Below, piece by piece: positions 17,591 through 29,795 of a DNA stretch of 64,000 nt (positions are counted from its first letter, which is position 1; each line of letters starts with the position of its first letter). Position numbers and translations under genes: made by a program. Source of the DNA: Ctena decussata (taxonomy: Eukaryota; Mollusca; Bivalvia; Lucinida; Lucinidae); assembly GCA_963989385.1 (NCBI GenBank), contig OZ022501.1, positions 96,208,979-96,272,978 of the forward strand, given 5' to 3'. The notes beneath the pieces were generated by a model, which saw only the letters and a list, made by a program, of their open reading frames with translations, made no database searches and had not been told where the DNA came from.

Positions 17591-18527
17591 CCCTTAAATA
17601 TTGAGACTGAAGTACCAGAACAAACTGTACAGTTATTTCAGGCTGCTAAGGATCACTCTAATGGCAAAAGTTTTAAGCTCCCCTGAGCCGAAGGCTCTAG
17701 GGGAGCTTATAGGATAGGTAGCCCCCGTTGTCTGTCTGTTCCTCCACACTTTCAAAGGATTTCTTCTCCAAAGCTGCTGGGCTGATCTAAACCAAATTTG
17801 ATAGGGAGCATTCATGGGTTTGTGGAACAACATACAGCTAAAATTGTCATTATTTGAATTCAAGATGGCTGTCATGCCTATATATGTTAAAAACATTCAA
17901 CCACTTCTCCAGAACCAGCGGACTGATTTGGCTGATATTTTTCAGGAACAGATGGGGGCACCATCCTATATAAAATAGCTAAAATCTTTCCGGTCGGATT
18001 GTAAAGACTTTTAGTGGGTAGGGAAAATATGGGAAAATGATGTAAAATTCCAGATACACGGACCCTTAGAGCTAGGTAGCTAATTTTTCATAGTATTATT
18101 GAAGACAATGTACTGATAACATATATGAATTTTTAATGAAAATTTCATGGCAACTTTGGTTGTCGGCAACTGTTCATGAAAAAATTCAAATGACATTTCC
18201 TCTGAAACTAGGTAGACCATTTTAATCAAATTTCATATTGAGCATTTATATGGTGGTTATACAAAAAATAGCTGAAATGGTCATGATTCGAAATTCAAGA
18301 TGGCCACCATGCCCATATATTGTAAAAAAATTCAAATGACTTCTCCAGAACCACTTGACGGATTTGGCTGATATTTTGCAGGAAGCATATGAGGCACCTC
18401 CCTATATAAAATAGCAAAAAATTATTCCGGTCAGATCGTAAACAAACAGACCTCAAGTGGTTGGTGTAAATTTGGGGAAATGATGTAAAATTTCAAACAC
18501 ATTGACCCTTAGAGCTGAGTAGCTAAT

Positions 18528-21500
18528 TATACCCCCGGTATACGAAGTATATAGGGGGTATATAGTTTTTGGTTTTTCCATTAATATGTTTGTGTGTGTG
18601 TATGTTAACATTTTTTCTGTCACAGATTTCTCAGGAACCACAATAGCTAGGATTTTGAAATTTGGTACAAACATTGTGTATGATGAGTTGTACCGTGTAA
18701 GAGACAATCAGCCTTCTCCTGCTTATCATTCTCTTTGTTTGTCCATTTTTTCTTTCTCTCCAATTAAATTTCTGTCACAGATTTCTGAGGAACCACAATA
18801 GCTAGGATTTTGAAATTTGGTACATACGTTGGGTATGATTAGTTGTACTGTGTAAGAGACAATCAGCCTTCTCCTGCTTATCATTCCCTTTGTTTGTCCA
18901 TTTTTTCTTTCTCTCCAATTAAATTTCTGTCACAGATTTCTCAGGAACCACAACAGCTAGGATTTATAAGTTAGGTGCAAATGTTGGGTATGACTAGTTG
19001 TACCGTGTAAGAGACAATCAGCCTTCTCCTGCTTATCATTCCCTTTGTTTGTCTATTTTTTCTTTCTCTCCAATTAAATTTCTGTCACAGATTTCTGAGG
19101 AACCACAATAGCTAGGATTTTGAAATTTGGTACATACGTTGGGTATGATTAGTTGTACTGTGTAAGAGACAATCAGCCTTCTCCTGCTTATCATTCCCTT
19201 TGTTTGTCCATTTGTTCTTTCTCTCCAAATAAATTTCTGTCACAGATTTCTCAGGAACCACAATAGCTTGGATTTTGAAATTTGGTACAAACGTTGGGTA
19301 TGACTAGTGGTACTGTGTAAGAGATAATCAGCCTTCTCCTGCTTATCACTCCCTTTGTTTGTCCATTTTTTCTTTCTCTCCAATTAAATTTCTGTCACAG
19401 ATGTCTCAGGAACCACAATAGTTAGGATTTTGAAATTTGGTACAAACGTTTGGTATGACTAGTGGTACCATGTAAGAGACAATCAGTCTTCTCCTGCTTA
19501 TCAATCCCTTTAAATTTGTTTCTCCATTTTTTCTTTCTCTTCAATAAAATTTCTGTCACAGATTTCTCAGGAACCACAATCGCTAGGATTTTGAAATTTG
19601 GTACAAACGTTGGGTATGACTAGTTGTACTGTGTAAGAGATAATCAGCCTTCTCCTGCTTATTATTCCCTTTGTTTGTCCATTTTTTCTTTCTCTCCAAT
19701 TAAATTTCTGTCACAGATTTCTGAGGAACCACAATAGCTAGGATTTTGAAATTTGGTACAAACATTAGGTATGACTAGTTGTACTTTGTAAAAGACAATC
19801 AGCCTTCTCCTGCTTATCATTCCCTTTGTTTGTCCATTTTTTTGTCACACCTGCTTTAGCAAGGTGCGATATAGGCGTCCGATTTTCCGTCCGTCATTCC
19901 GTCCGTCAGTCCGTCCGTCCGTCCATCCGTCAGTCCGTTCACATTTACGTCAACCCTGGCGTTAAATATTAATTTCTCCAAAACCACTGCACCCATGGTT
20001 CTCAAATTTTATATGGATCATGACCAGACTGCAAGACCTCAGGATGATAAAAATCAGCCAGGTCCAAAATCCAAGATGGCCGCCATTGCAACAAATTTCC
20101 GTTCACATTAATTTTACGTTAACCGTGGTTTTAAATTCTATTAAATTAAAAAACCACTGTACCCATTGTTCTTAAAGTTTACATGGAGCATGACCAGACT
20201 GCAAGACCTCAAAATGATAAAAATCAGCCAGGTCGAGAATCCAAGATGGCCGACATTGCAATAAATTTCCGTTCACATTGATTTTACGTTAACTCTGGCA
20301 TTAAATTCTTTTTAATGAAAAACTACTGCACCTATTGTTCTCACATTCCATATGGAGCATGACCAGACTGCAAGACTTCAGAATGGTAAAATTCAGCCAG
20401 GTCAAGAATCCAAGATGGCTGCCATTGCAACAAAAAAGCGCTCACATTTACATTAACCCTGGCGTTAAGGTCTATATTTAGTTAATTTCTCCAAAACCAC
20501 TGCTCCCATGGTTCTTAAATTTTATATGGAGCATGACCAGACTGCAATGCTTCAGAAAGATCAAATTCAGCAAGGTCAAGAATCCAAGATGTTTGCCATT
20601 GCAACAAAAAACATTCACATTTACGTTAACCCTGGTGTTAATGTCTGTTCAATTAATTTCTCTAAAACCATTGCACCCATAGTTTACAAATTTCATATAA
20701 AGGTAAAATTCAGCCAGGTCGAGAATCCAAGATGGCTGCCTTTACTAAAAATGGCAAAAACAACAAAATCAGTTTCTATTTCGGAACCACTTGGTATATT
20801 TGGTTGAAATATTGCATAGAACATCAGTGGGCCATGACCTCTGCTACCGTGGAAGTGCAATGCAGGTGCGACATGGCATTCCGCGGAATTCTTGTCTGTC
20901 TCTCCCATTAAATTTCCGTCACAGATTTCTCAGGAACCACAACAGGTAGGATTTGGAAATTTTGTACAAACGTTGGGTATTACTAGATGTACCGTGTGAG
21001 AGACAATCAGCCTCCTTCTACTTATCATTCCCTTTGTTTGTCCATTTTTTCTTTCTCTCCAATTAAATTTCTGTCTCAGATTTCTCAGGAACCACAACAG
21101 CTAGGATTTATAAGTTTGGTACAAATGTTGGGTATAACTAGATGTACCGTATAAGGGACAATCAGCTTTCTCCTGCTTATCATTCCCTTTGGTTGTCCAT
21201 TTTTCTTGCTCTCCAATCAAATTTCTATCATAGATTTCTCAGGAACAACTAGACCAAGGTTTTTGAAATTTATTACAAACATTGAATAATAGGTATAGTT
21301 TAAAACTGACTAATTGACATCATCTGGATGCTGCTGCTGACTTTAGGTCAAGGTCACTGACATAGAAGTTTATGTAAATTTGTGTTGAAATTTTGTGTTA
21401 AATTTGTATTTTCTTTTGATTACATAATTTGCATGTTTTAATGGAACCATTGTGTATTTGTCTAAAGGCCTTCCACTGGATTTGTAATAGATTGTCCATG

Positions 21501-21609
21501 CATCTGTCTGTTATTTAACATTTGCTTTAAAGTTTTGTGTTAAATGTGTTTTTATTAGGCGGTGGCACTGGCCGGGGGTATACGTGAGCCTCTGCTCACA
21601 TGCTCTTGT
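18528..21609 (+). mobile_element. 156 bp minisatellite element, TATACCCCCGG ends
   Basis: Subterminal TATACCCCCGG (18528) is inverted at 21573-21583 (CCGGGGGTATA). The 3' hairpin GTGAGCCTCTGCTCAC is followed by ATGCTCTTGT (ends 21609). Eight tandem units of about 156 bp run 18600-19840, and about three more follow the nested element at 19845-20895. Each unit carries 'cagccttctcctgcttatca' and 'ctcaggaaccacaatagc'. The empty target is visible in a sister repeat at 18068-18110: host sequence 'gctaat|ttttcatag' is rejoined exactly with no duplication, insertion being between two Ts. Confidence 0.7.
19845..20895 (+). mobile_element. Nested minisatellite element, CACACCTGC / GCAGGTGCGAC ends
   Basis: The 5' end TGTCACACCTGCTTTAGC leads to 'gcgatataggcg' and a CCGTC run. 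The 3' end is GCAGGTGCGACATGG, then ATTCCGCGGAAT and TCTTGT. About five units of 155-185 bp contain 'accactgcacccat' and 'aatccaagatggc'. It lies in the T-run of a 156 bp unit of the surrounding element without duplication. It is the same family as 15296-16366. Confidence 0.65.
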
Positions 21610-22173
21610 TTTTCATAGGATTATGGAAGACAAAGTACTGATAGCATATATGAAGTTTTTATGAAAATTACATGGCAACTTTGTTTGTCATGGCAACCAT
21701 TCATTAAAAAAATTTCAAATGACATTTCCTCTGAAACTAGGCAGCCAATGTTAATCAAAGGACTAGTTGCCACAAGGGGGTTTCCTGGTACAATTATAAT
21801 TGAATGATATTTTGTGAACAGTTAGCCCTATGTAGAAGCCCTTCATCCATAAAAAGTTTAAATTAAACAGAGCTCTGGTTTTGTGTACATTATGTCTTAA
21901 AAGTGGGTGGAGTAATTCCATACCAGTCGACCCTAATGAAACTAAATGGTGATTTAGATCTTCCAACAATAGACTGACTCAAGGTTGTGGTATATATTGA
22001 ATGAGCAGTAGACACACTTTAAGATGCTGTACAGTTTCTGTGTCCACTAGATACCTGTGCTAAAACATATCCCTTTAATTTCAATTTTTAGATTTTTGAG
22101 TAGTTTGCACCTACAAACTTTGAATAGAATTAGAAATAAAATTGCCCTTCCTTTGGTGCAAGTGTATGTAAAA

Positions 22174-22417
22174 TCTGTAACATACAAAATGTACATTTTA
22201 CAGACTTTTAATATAATATCTGCATTCAAGGGCACATAACTCATTTTTAAGAATATTGACAGAAAAATGCTTATAATTCTTCAATGTCCAGTTACGGACA
22301 AACACATTGCAGAATTATAAGCATTTTTCTGTCAATATTCTTAAAAATGAGTTATCTGCCCTTGAATGCAGATATTGTATTAAAAGTCTGTAAAATGTTG
22401 ATTTTGTATGTTACAGA
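22174..22417. repeat. Long palindrome in fold-back arm
   Basis: Arms of about 115 bp pair almost perfectly around 'tccagttacggacaaac'. The stem includes ATTCTTAAAAATGAGTTAT and TTGAATGCAGATATT. The right arm of the parent element (23690-23830) holds a single-sided version, so an inverted duplication within the left arm is inferred. Confidence 0.6.
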
Positions 22418-23687
22418 TTAAAAGTGTCCAATGTCCTATCCATGGTAAAATCTTTAATCGCAAATCATTATAAAAAGAGGTCCCACTGTCACGTTTAGTG
22501 ATGTACGTGTTGATGACTTGCGATTTTATGTCCTTTTTACAGTATTTCAGTCATATCAGGACGTTGTGTGGGTGAAAATGAAAGGCTGTGTGCAATGGAA
22601 CCCCGTTTAGAATTGAAAAGATTCCCGCCTCCAGTGGGGCTTGCATCTTGGACCTCTAGATCAGTAGGCCACCATTTAGCCTACTGAACTACCAGGGCAT
22701 TAGGTTTGGTAATAAAATGTGGGATGGTGTATATAAACTGAGTCATATAACTGGCAAACACTCGCGGGAATATGCCTTTGAAAAATGACAAATTGCTCTA
22801 TAAATTACAGTTTTAGAATCTGCTTACCCGTCAAGCGATGCAGTTTAAACAAAAGCAGCACAATGACTGTGGTCCCAAGCCTGTACATTGTATTTTTACT
22901 ATTTTAGTCATGTTTATAATATCAAAAGTTAAGAGGCCATACTGGGAACCTTCTGCTCCCACATGCTTTAAAAAAAAAAATGTAGGTTTAAGTACACCTT
23001 TGAAAAGAACGTAGTTTCCGTAAATAATCGGACACCTTAACTATATTTTAATGGACGTTTCCATCTTCGAGCTTAGAGAAGTTCATTTATCTCTTAAGGG
23101 CACACTTCATATCACAGTTTGCAAACAGGGCAGACACTGGTCTGATCTGAATTAACATTGTTTTCTCAATCAATTCTGTCAGAGTATTAAAGACACCCTT
23201 GCTTTATCGGTGGAATAAATTCGTAAAATATATAATCGTCAGGTATCGCTGCAAGGTCCTCACTACAGTTTTGTCTTTGTAAATGGCTGTTATTTGCTAA
23301 CTTTAAACAAAGAAAACATCCATGAGTTTCACATTTAAACTGGTTATGAAAAAACAATGATTTGGCAACTAAACTGACCAACTTCCATTATCATTAACTT
23401 AAATAAAGTAGTAAAAATACAATGCTTAGGCATGGTCCACTGTCAATTTCTCACGTTTGCTTATACTGAATCGCTTGACAGGGAAATCAGAAAAGGAAAT
23501 TTATATTTTGTGGTGCAATTTATCATGTTTCAAGAAATAAGCTGTCCCTACTGTTGGGCTCATTGTATGACTCTATATATGCACATCAACTCACATTTTA
23601 TCAGGAAATGCCAGTGAACCGCTGATCATAATGATTTGTATCTAGCCATGTTTATGATTGATAGGACTATGGAGGACACTTAGATGA
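22418..23687. other. Interior of fold-back element, no gene seen
   Basis: About 1.27 kb without a convincing frame; the longest is 64 codons on the minus strand at 23187-23381. It contains a small inverted repeat around 'gtaggccaccatttagcctac' and a 10-base A-run near 22972. Confidence 0.5.
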
Positions 23688-24507
23688 ATGATGGATCTGT
23701 AACATGCAAAATTGACATTTTTCAAGTTTTTAACACAATTTTCTGCATCAAAGGGCACATAACTCATTTTTCAGAATATTTACGGAAAAATACTTTTAAT
23801 TCTGCAATGTCCAGACATTGACAATATTTGTATCAAAGGAAGGGCAATTCTATTGCTTGATGAAGAAACTTTGTGGTTAACCGCAAAGCTTGTAGGCGCA
23901 AAATACACAAAAATCTGAAAAATGCAAATAAATGTATATGTTTTAACACAGGTATCAAGTGGACACAGAAACCTTTTAGCATCTTAAAGTGTATTTGCTG
24001 TTCAATCAATGTATGCCACAGCTTTTAGTCAATCTTTTATTGGGAGATTGTAAATTACCACTTAGTTTTATTACGGTCAACTGGTATGGAATTACCCCAC
24101 CCACTTTTAAGACATAGTGTACACAAAAAACAGAGCTCAGTTTGACTTAAACGTTTTATGGATGAACAGCCCCTACACAGGGCTAATTGTTCACAAAATA
24201 TCATTCAATTATAATTGTATCAGGAAACCCCCCTGATGGCAGCTGGTCCTTTCATATTTAGCATTTATATTGTGGTTGTACAAAAAATAGCTAAAACGGT
24301 CATGATTTGAAATTCAAGATGGCCATCATGCCCATATATAGTAAAAAGCTTTCAAATGATTTCACCAGAACTACCATACTGATTTTGCTGATATTTTGCA
24401 GGAAAGGTCACAGAAATTACCTGCTGTATTTCAAGATGTGTGGGGTTTCTCTTCCACAACAGTGCCAAAAATCTAGAGCTGCCTTATAAGATTTTCTAGA
24501 TTTTTAG

Positions 24508-25970
24508 CTCACCTGAGCCGAAGGCTTACATGTGAGCTTATGGTATAGGCAGGCATCCGTCGTCCGTAGTCCATCGTCCGTCCGTCAACATTTTCAAACG
24601 ACATCTCCTCTGAAACTACAAGGCTCATTGTAACCAAATTTCATAAATAGCATCTATAGGCAGGGGGAACCAATAATACTGTTTTTATCCAAACTGCTTC
24701 AGAACTTTGGTTGCTATGGCAACTTAAAGTTTCCATTGACTTGTATGGGAAAAATTGAAAATTTGCATTTATTGCTATGTCACTACAGATATTTTGACAA
24801 AACTTTTACAGAAATGTTTCTTGAGTAGTCCTCTATCAACCACATGAAATTTATGTCAATTGCACAATTTGGCTGGTTGCCATGGCAACCGAATGATTTA
24901 AAATAGAAAAAATATTCAAAAATCATCTCCTCAGAAACTATGCAACCAATAAAGTCCAAAGTTCACAGAAAGGATCTTAGTACTGGCTTCTATAACATTA
25001 CTGTTTTTCTTGGCAATTGCTCTAGCAGTTTGGTTGCTTTGGGAACTTAAAGTTGCCAGTGACTTATAATGGCAAAATAGAAAATTTGCATTTATTGCTA
25101 TGTCACTGCAGATATTTTGACAAAACTTTAACAGAAATGTTCCTTGAGTAGTCCTCTATCAACCACATGAAATTTATGTCAATTGCACAATTTGGCTGGT
25201 TGCCATGGCAACCGAATGATTAAAAATAGAAAAAAAATATTCAAAAATCATCACCTCAGAAACTATGCAACCAATAAAGTCCAAAGTTCATAGAAAGGAT
25301 CTTAGTACTGGCTTCTATAAAAGTGCTGTTTTTCTTGGCAGTTGCTCTAGCAGTTTGGTTGCTATGGGAACTTAAAGTTGCCATTGACTTTTAATGGCAA
25401 AATAGAAAATTTGCATTTATTGCTATGTCGGTGCAGATATTTTAACAAAACTTTCATAGAAATGTTCCTTGAGTAGTCCTCAAGCAGCCATATTAAATTT
25501 ATGCAAATTGCAGAATTTGGCTGGTTGCCATGGCAACGGAAAAATTGAAAAACTTTTAAAAAATCGTCTCAAAAACTATGCGACCCATACAGCTCAAACT
25601 TTACAGAAGGGACCTTAATACTAGCTTCTATAAAAATACTGTTTCTCATGGCAGTTGCTCCAGTAGTTTTGTTTCTGTTGGAACTTAAAGTTGCCATTGT
25701 CTTATAATAGGAAAGTTAAAAATTTTCATTCATAGCTATATCGCTGCAGATATTTGGACAAAACTTTTACAGAATTGTTCCTGGAGTAGTCCTCTAGCAA
25801 CCGCATGAAATTTATGCAAAAGGTGCAATTTGGCTGGTTGCCATGGTAACAAAATGGTTAAAAACAGAAAACATACTCAAAAATCATCTACCCAGAAACT
25901 AAGCGGACGATAAACCTGAAACTTTACTGAAAGGATCTGAGTAATAGCCTCTATTGAATTACTATTTTTA
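24508..25970 (+). mobile_element. 5' part of a second AGCTCACCTGAG-type element
   Basis: The 5' cassette AGCTCACCTGAGCCGAAGG is followed by a CCGTC stretch and about five units of roughly 300 bp with 'tatgtcactgcagatattttgac' and 'ggctggttgccatggcaac'. The last unit is interrupted at 25971 and resumes at about 29006 ('ttgttgcccctgtggtttg'). Confidence 0.5.
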
Positions 25971-26683
25971 TCCCCCGACCGAAAGGTTCGGGGGATATAG
26001 CATCCCCCGACCGAAGGTTCGGGGGATATAGCGATGAGCCTGGCGTCCGTCCGTCCGTCTGTCCGTCCGTCCGTCTGTCCGTCCGTAAACATTTTCTTGT
26101 CCGCTCCATATCTTGAATACTGTTTGGAATATTTTCATGATACTTCACAGTTATGTAGAACAGGTCATGGCGATGTGTCGCGTGCAAGAATGGTAACTCT
26201 TGCTTTTGTAATTTTTGAGTTATCTTCCCTTTGGTGAATTTTTGGCAGATTCGTGTCCGCTCTGTAACTTGAATACCCTTTGAAATTTTTGATGATACTT
26301 CACAGATATGTAGAGCAGGTCATGACGATGTGTCACGAACAAGAATGACAACTCTTGCTTTCTTACTTTTTGAGTTACTTCCCCTTGATGGTTTTAGGTG
26401 TGATTTCGTGTCCGCTCCATAACTTGAATACCCATTGAAATATATTTATGAAACTTCACAGATATGTAGAGCAGGTCATGGCGATGTGTCGCGAACAAGA
26501 ATGACAACTCTAGCTTTCTTACTTTTTGAGTTATTTCCCCTTGATGGTTTTAGGTGTAATTTCGTGTCCGCTCCATAACTTGAATACCTTTTGAAATATT
26601 TTCATGATACTTCACAGATATGTAGAACAGGTCATGGCGATGTGTCGCGAACAAGAATGACAACTCTTGCTTTCTTACTTTTT

Positions 26684-28250
26684 ATCCCCCGACCGAAAGG
26701 TTCGGGGGATATAGCGATGAGCCTGGCGTCCGTCCGTCCGTCCGTCTGTCCGTCCGTCCGTCCGTCCGTAAACACTTTCTTGTCCGCTCTATATCTTGAA
26801 TACCCTTTGGAATATTTTCATGATACTTCACAGTTATGTAGAACAGGTCATGACGATGTGTCGCGAACAAGAGTGGTAACTCTTGCTATTGTACTTTTTT
26901 AATTATCTCCCCTTTGGTTATTTTTTGGCAGATTCGTGTCCGCTCTGTATCTTGAATACCCTTTGGAATATTTTCATGATACTTCACAGTTATGTAGAAC
27001 AGGTCATGACGATGTGTCGCGAACAAGAATGACAACTCTTGCTTTCTTACTTTTTGAGTTATTTCCCCTTGATAGTTTTAGGTGTGGTTTTTTGGCAGAT
27101 TCGTGTCCGCTCTATAACTTGAATACCTTTTGGAATATTCTCATGATACTTCACAGATATGTAGAACAGGTCATGATGATGTGTCGTGAACAAGAATGAC
27201 AACTCTTGCTTTCTTACTTTTGGAGTTATTTCCCCTTGATCATTTTATGTATGATTTCGTGTCCGCTCTATAACTTGAATACCTTTTGGAATATTTTCAT
27301 GATACTTCACAGATATGTAGAGCAGGTCATGATGATGTGTCTTGAACAAGAATGACAACTCCTGCTTTCTTACTTTTTGAGTTATTTCCCCTTGATGGTT
27401 TTAGGTGTGATTTCGTGTCCGCTCTATAACTTGAATACCTTCTGGAATATTTTCATGATACTTCACAGATATGTAGAACAGGTCATGATGATGTGTCGCG
27501 AACAAGAATGACAACTCTTGCTTTCTTATTTTTGGAGTTATTTCCCTTTGATGATTTTAGGTGTCCGCTTCATAGCTTGAATACCTTTTGAAATATTTTC
27601 ATGATACTTCGCAGATATGCAGAACAGGTCATGACAATTTGTCTCATATATGAATGATAACTCTTGCTTTTATACTTTGTGAGTTATTTCCCTTTGGTAG
27701 TTTGAGCTGCTGTTTGAGTCGCTGCTCCATATCTGTATAACCCTGGCCAGCTCCAGAATTTGAATAACCTTGTACCTTCTAGAATATTAATGATGATGCT
27801 GTGATATCTTATCAGTGTTCCTAACTCTCTCTGACCCCTCCACATTCCCGTGCCCCCTCCCGCAACCCCCCCCCCCCCCCCACCAAAAAAAAAAAAAATT
27901 TTTTTTCCAGATTAGGATTCTTTGTCCAAATTCACTTACTATAGAGCTCAAAATTAGGTTTGTAGGGCTTGTACTTAAGAAGTTATTCACATATTTTGAA
28001 AGTTTAATGTATCGTATACTATACATTTATGTATATGGTGGCTGTTTGAGATATTACCTCGTTTTAGCAGTCAAGCATACTGTTTTAGTCTGAGTGTTGG
28101 ATAATCATGCATCTGTTAAAAGTTAATGTCAATTAGAAGCATAAAAGAACGACAATATATTACTAATATGTGTTTTGAAGTGCACCCTTTTTACCAAGGC
28201 CCATGGGGGTCTTCGGTCGGGGGATTTGCCATCTCTTCTGATGGCTATTT
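26684..28250 (+). mobile_element. Nested element of the same TCCCCCGACCGAA family
   Basis: A full 5' hairpin and CCGTC run start at 26684; the 3' cassette is CTTCGGTCGGGGGA then GCCATCTCTTCTGATGGC (28210-28247). The flanks 'gctttcttacttttt' and 'ttcagttatttcccc' rejoin into the ordinary unit sequence seen nearby, so insertion was between Ts without duplication. It carries a C-run, A-run, T-run block at 27866-27906. Confidence 0.6.
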
Positions 28251-28579
28251 TTCAGTTATTTCCCCTTGATGGTTTTAGGTGTGATTTTGTGTCCGCTCCA
28301 TAACTTGAATACCCTTTGGAATATTTTCATGATACTTCATAGTTGTGTAGAACAGGTCATGCTGATGTGTCACAAACAAGAATGACAACTCTTGCTTTCT
28401 AACTTTTTGAGTTATTTCCCCCTTGATGGTTTTAGGTGTGATTTAGTGTTCGCTCCATAACTTGAATACTCTTTGAAATATTTTTATGATACTTCACAGA
28501 TATGGAGATCAGATCATGACAGTTTGTCTTGTAAAAGAATGACAACTCTTGCTTTCATACTTTTCCGAGACCAGCCCTT

Positions 28580-28580
28580 C

Positions 28581-28611
<31 letters not shown>

Positions 28612-28632
28612 AAAAAAAAAAAAAATTTTTTT
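28580..28632 (+). repeat. C22-A24-T7 homopolymer block
   Basis: About 22 Cs are followed by about 24 As and 7 Ts. A shorter version (C16, then A14, T8) is at 27866-27906 in the nested sister element. Exact run lengths in assemblies are unreliable. Confidence 0.8.
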
Positions 28633-29250
28633 AACAGATTTGGATTCTTTGTCCAAATTCACTTACTATTGAGCTCAAAATTAGATTTGTAGGGCTAGTA
28701 CTTTAGAAGTTATTCACACATTTTGAAATGTTGAATGTATCATATGCAATACATTGTCTTCATGGTTGCTATTTGAGATTTGACCTCTTTTTAGCAATCT
28801 GGCATACTGTTTTGGTCTGAGTGTTAGATAATCATGCATCTTTTAAGCAGATAATGTCATGCATCTTTTAAGCAGATAATGTCAATAAGGAGCATAAAAG
28901 AATGACAGTATACTATTTATATGCATTTTGAAGTGCACCCTGTTTACCAAGGCGCAGGGGGCCTGCGGTCGGGGGATTTGCCATCTCCTCTGATGGCTAT
29001 TTTTTATTATTGTTGCCCCTGTGGTTTGTTGGCAACTTAAAGTTTCCATAGACTTATAATGGGGAAAAGGTAAATTAGCATTTATTTCTGTGTTACAGTA
29101 GATATTTTGACAAAAGTTTTACAGAAATGTTCTCAAGAAGCAGACTTCAAAATTCTGTCATATTGTACAATTTGCCTTAGAGTTACTTACCCCTGAGTGC
29201 TGAGGATGAATGGACTCAGGTGAGCTACAGGACCAATGGTCCTCTGGGTT

Positions 29251-29795
29251 GGATTGTTTTGGAAAAGAAAACCCATGATTCTATAGCTGAATTACACAAG
29301 ACTGATTTACACATCTGGGTAATTTCTCATCTTATAACTGAGTAAAATGGCAAGATAGATGAGCTTTCAGTTTAGACTTTATTTTATTTGTATAAACATC
29401 AATACATTCACACACATTTCTGCATATAATATTTTATACAAATGGGATTCAGAAAAAAGTCAATTGAATTTCTTCAAATCTGTATCCAAATATTGTAATC
29501 AAAATAATACTTATATAGCGAATGATTTGAAATTATAGTCTACAAAGTTTATACAAATGTGAAGAATCTTATTTTTTTTACTATTATATATTAACATGCA
29601 CACTTTCTGTTACAATCAGAAATGTATCAGGAGTGGTTATCTCCCCTGCTGTTGGGCTGAAACAGAAGTAGAGGAAACAGGCAAAATGGGCTTGGAATGG
29701 CAGATTATTATGTGTTGTTTATGATGCTTTTATTGTAAAAGCCGTTTGTCTTTTCACATGACATGATTTAGGGTTAAACTCGAGATTTATACCTT
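29251..29795. other. AT-rich stretch without recognised feature
   Basis: No coding frame, hairpin or known repeat terminus was recognised. It may be host intergenic DNA. Confidence 0.4.

Larger units (their letters stand above)
21760..24249. mobile_element. 2.49 kb fold-back transposon, non-autonomous
   Basis: Terminal inverted repeats begin GGACTAGTTGCCA (21760) and end TGGCAGCTGGTCC (24249). The arms extend about 560 bp (to about 22320 and from 23690) with many differences. The left arm itself contains a large palindrome (22174-22417). The interior 22418-23687 has no convincing coding frame. The flanks align with the uninterrupted sister repeat at 18181-18300: host 'aatcaaa|tttcat' is rejoined exactly, with no target duplication. 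Superfamily not recognised. Confidence 0.65.
25971..29005 (+). mobile_element. TCCCCCGACCGAA-type element with duplicated 5' end
   Basis: The 5' terminal hairpin unit TCCCCCGACCGAAAGG...GGGGGATATAGC occurs twice in tandem (25971-26002 and 26003-26033), followed by a CCGTC run. Units of about 150 bp contain 'tcgtgtccgctc' and 'catgatacttcacagatatg'. The 3' end is TTCGGTCGGGGGA-like then GCCATCTCCTCTGATGGC and a T-run (to about 29005). A second element of the same family is nested at 26684-28250. Confidence 0.6.
17671..29250 (+). mobile_element. Composite terminal-cassette element block
   Basis: The 5' cassette is AAGCTCCCCTGAGCC then GGCTCTAGGGGAGC (17673-17704). The 3' cassette is CTCAGGTGAGCT plus the hairpin AGGACCAATGGTCCT (29216-29243). 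The 11.6 kb between are mostly later insertions: 18528-21609, 21760-24249 and 25971-29005. A second 5' cassette of the same family (AGCTCACCTGAGCC) starts at 24508, but only one 3' cassette is found. So either one element is truncated or the 24508 copy replaced the tail of the first. The interior has units with 'ttctccaaaactgc', 'ccaagatggccgcc' and 'ttgccatggcaac' phrases. Nothing coding was found. Confidence 0.5.

Noticed and set aside
22655..22702. tRNA-like or attachment-site palindrome 'gtaggccaccatttagcctac'
   Set aside because: Only a short imperfect inverted repeat; no A or B box and no cloverleaf.
26034..26902. Open frames on both strands with Ser-Val-Arg-Pro repeats
   Set aside because: They come from the CCGTC/CTGTC simple repeat at the 5' end of mobile elements; no protein signal remains outside it.
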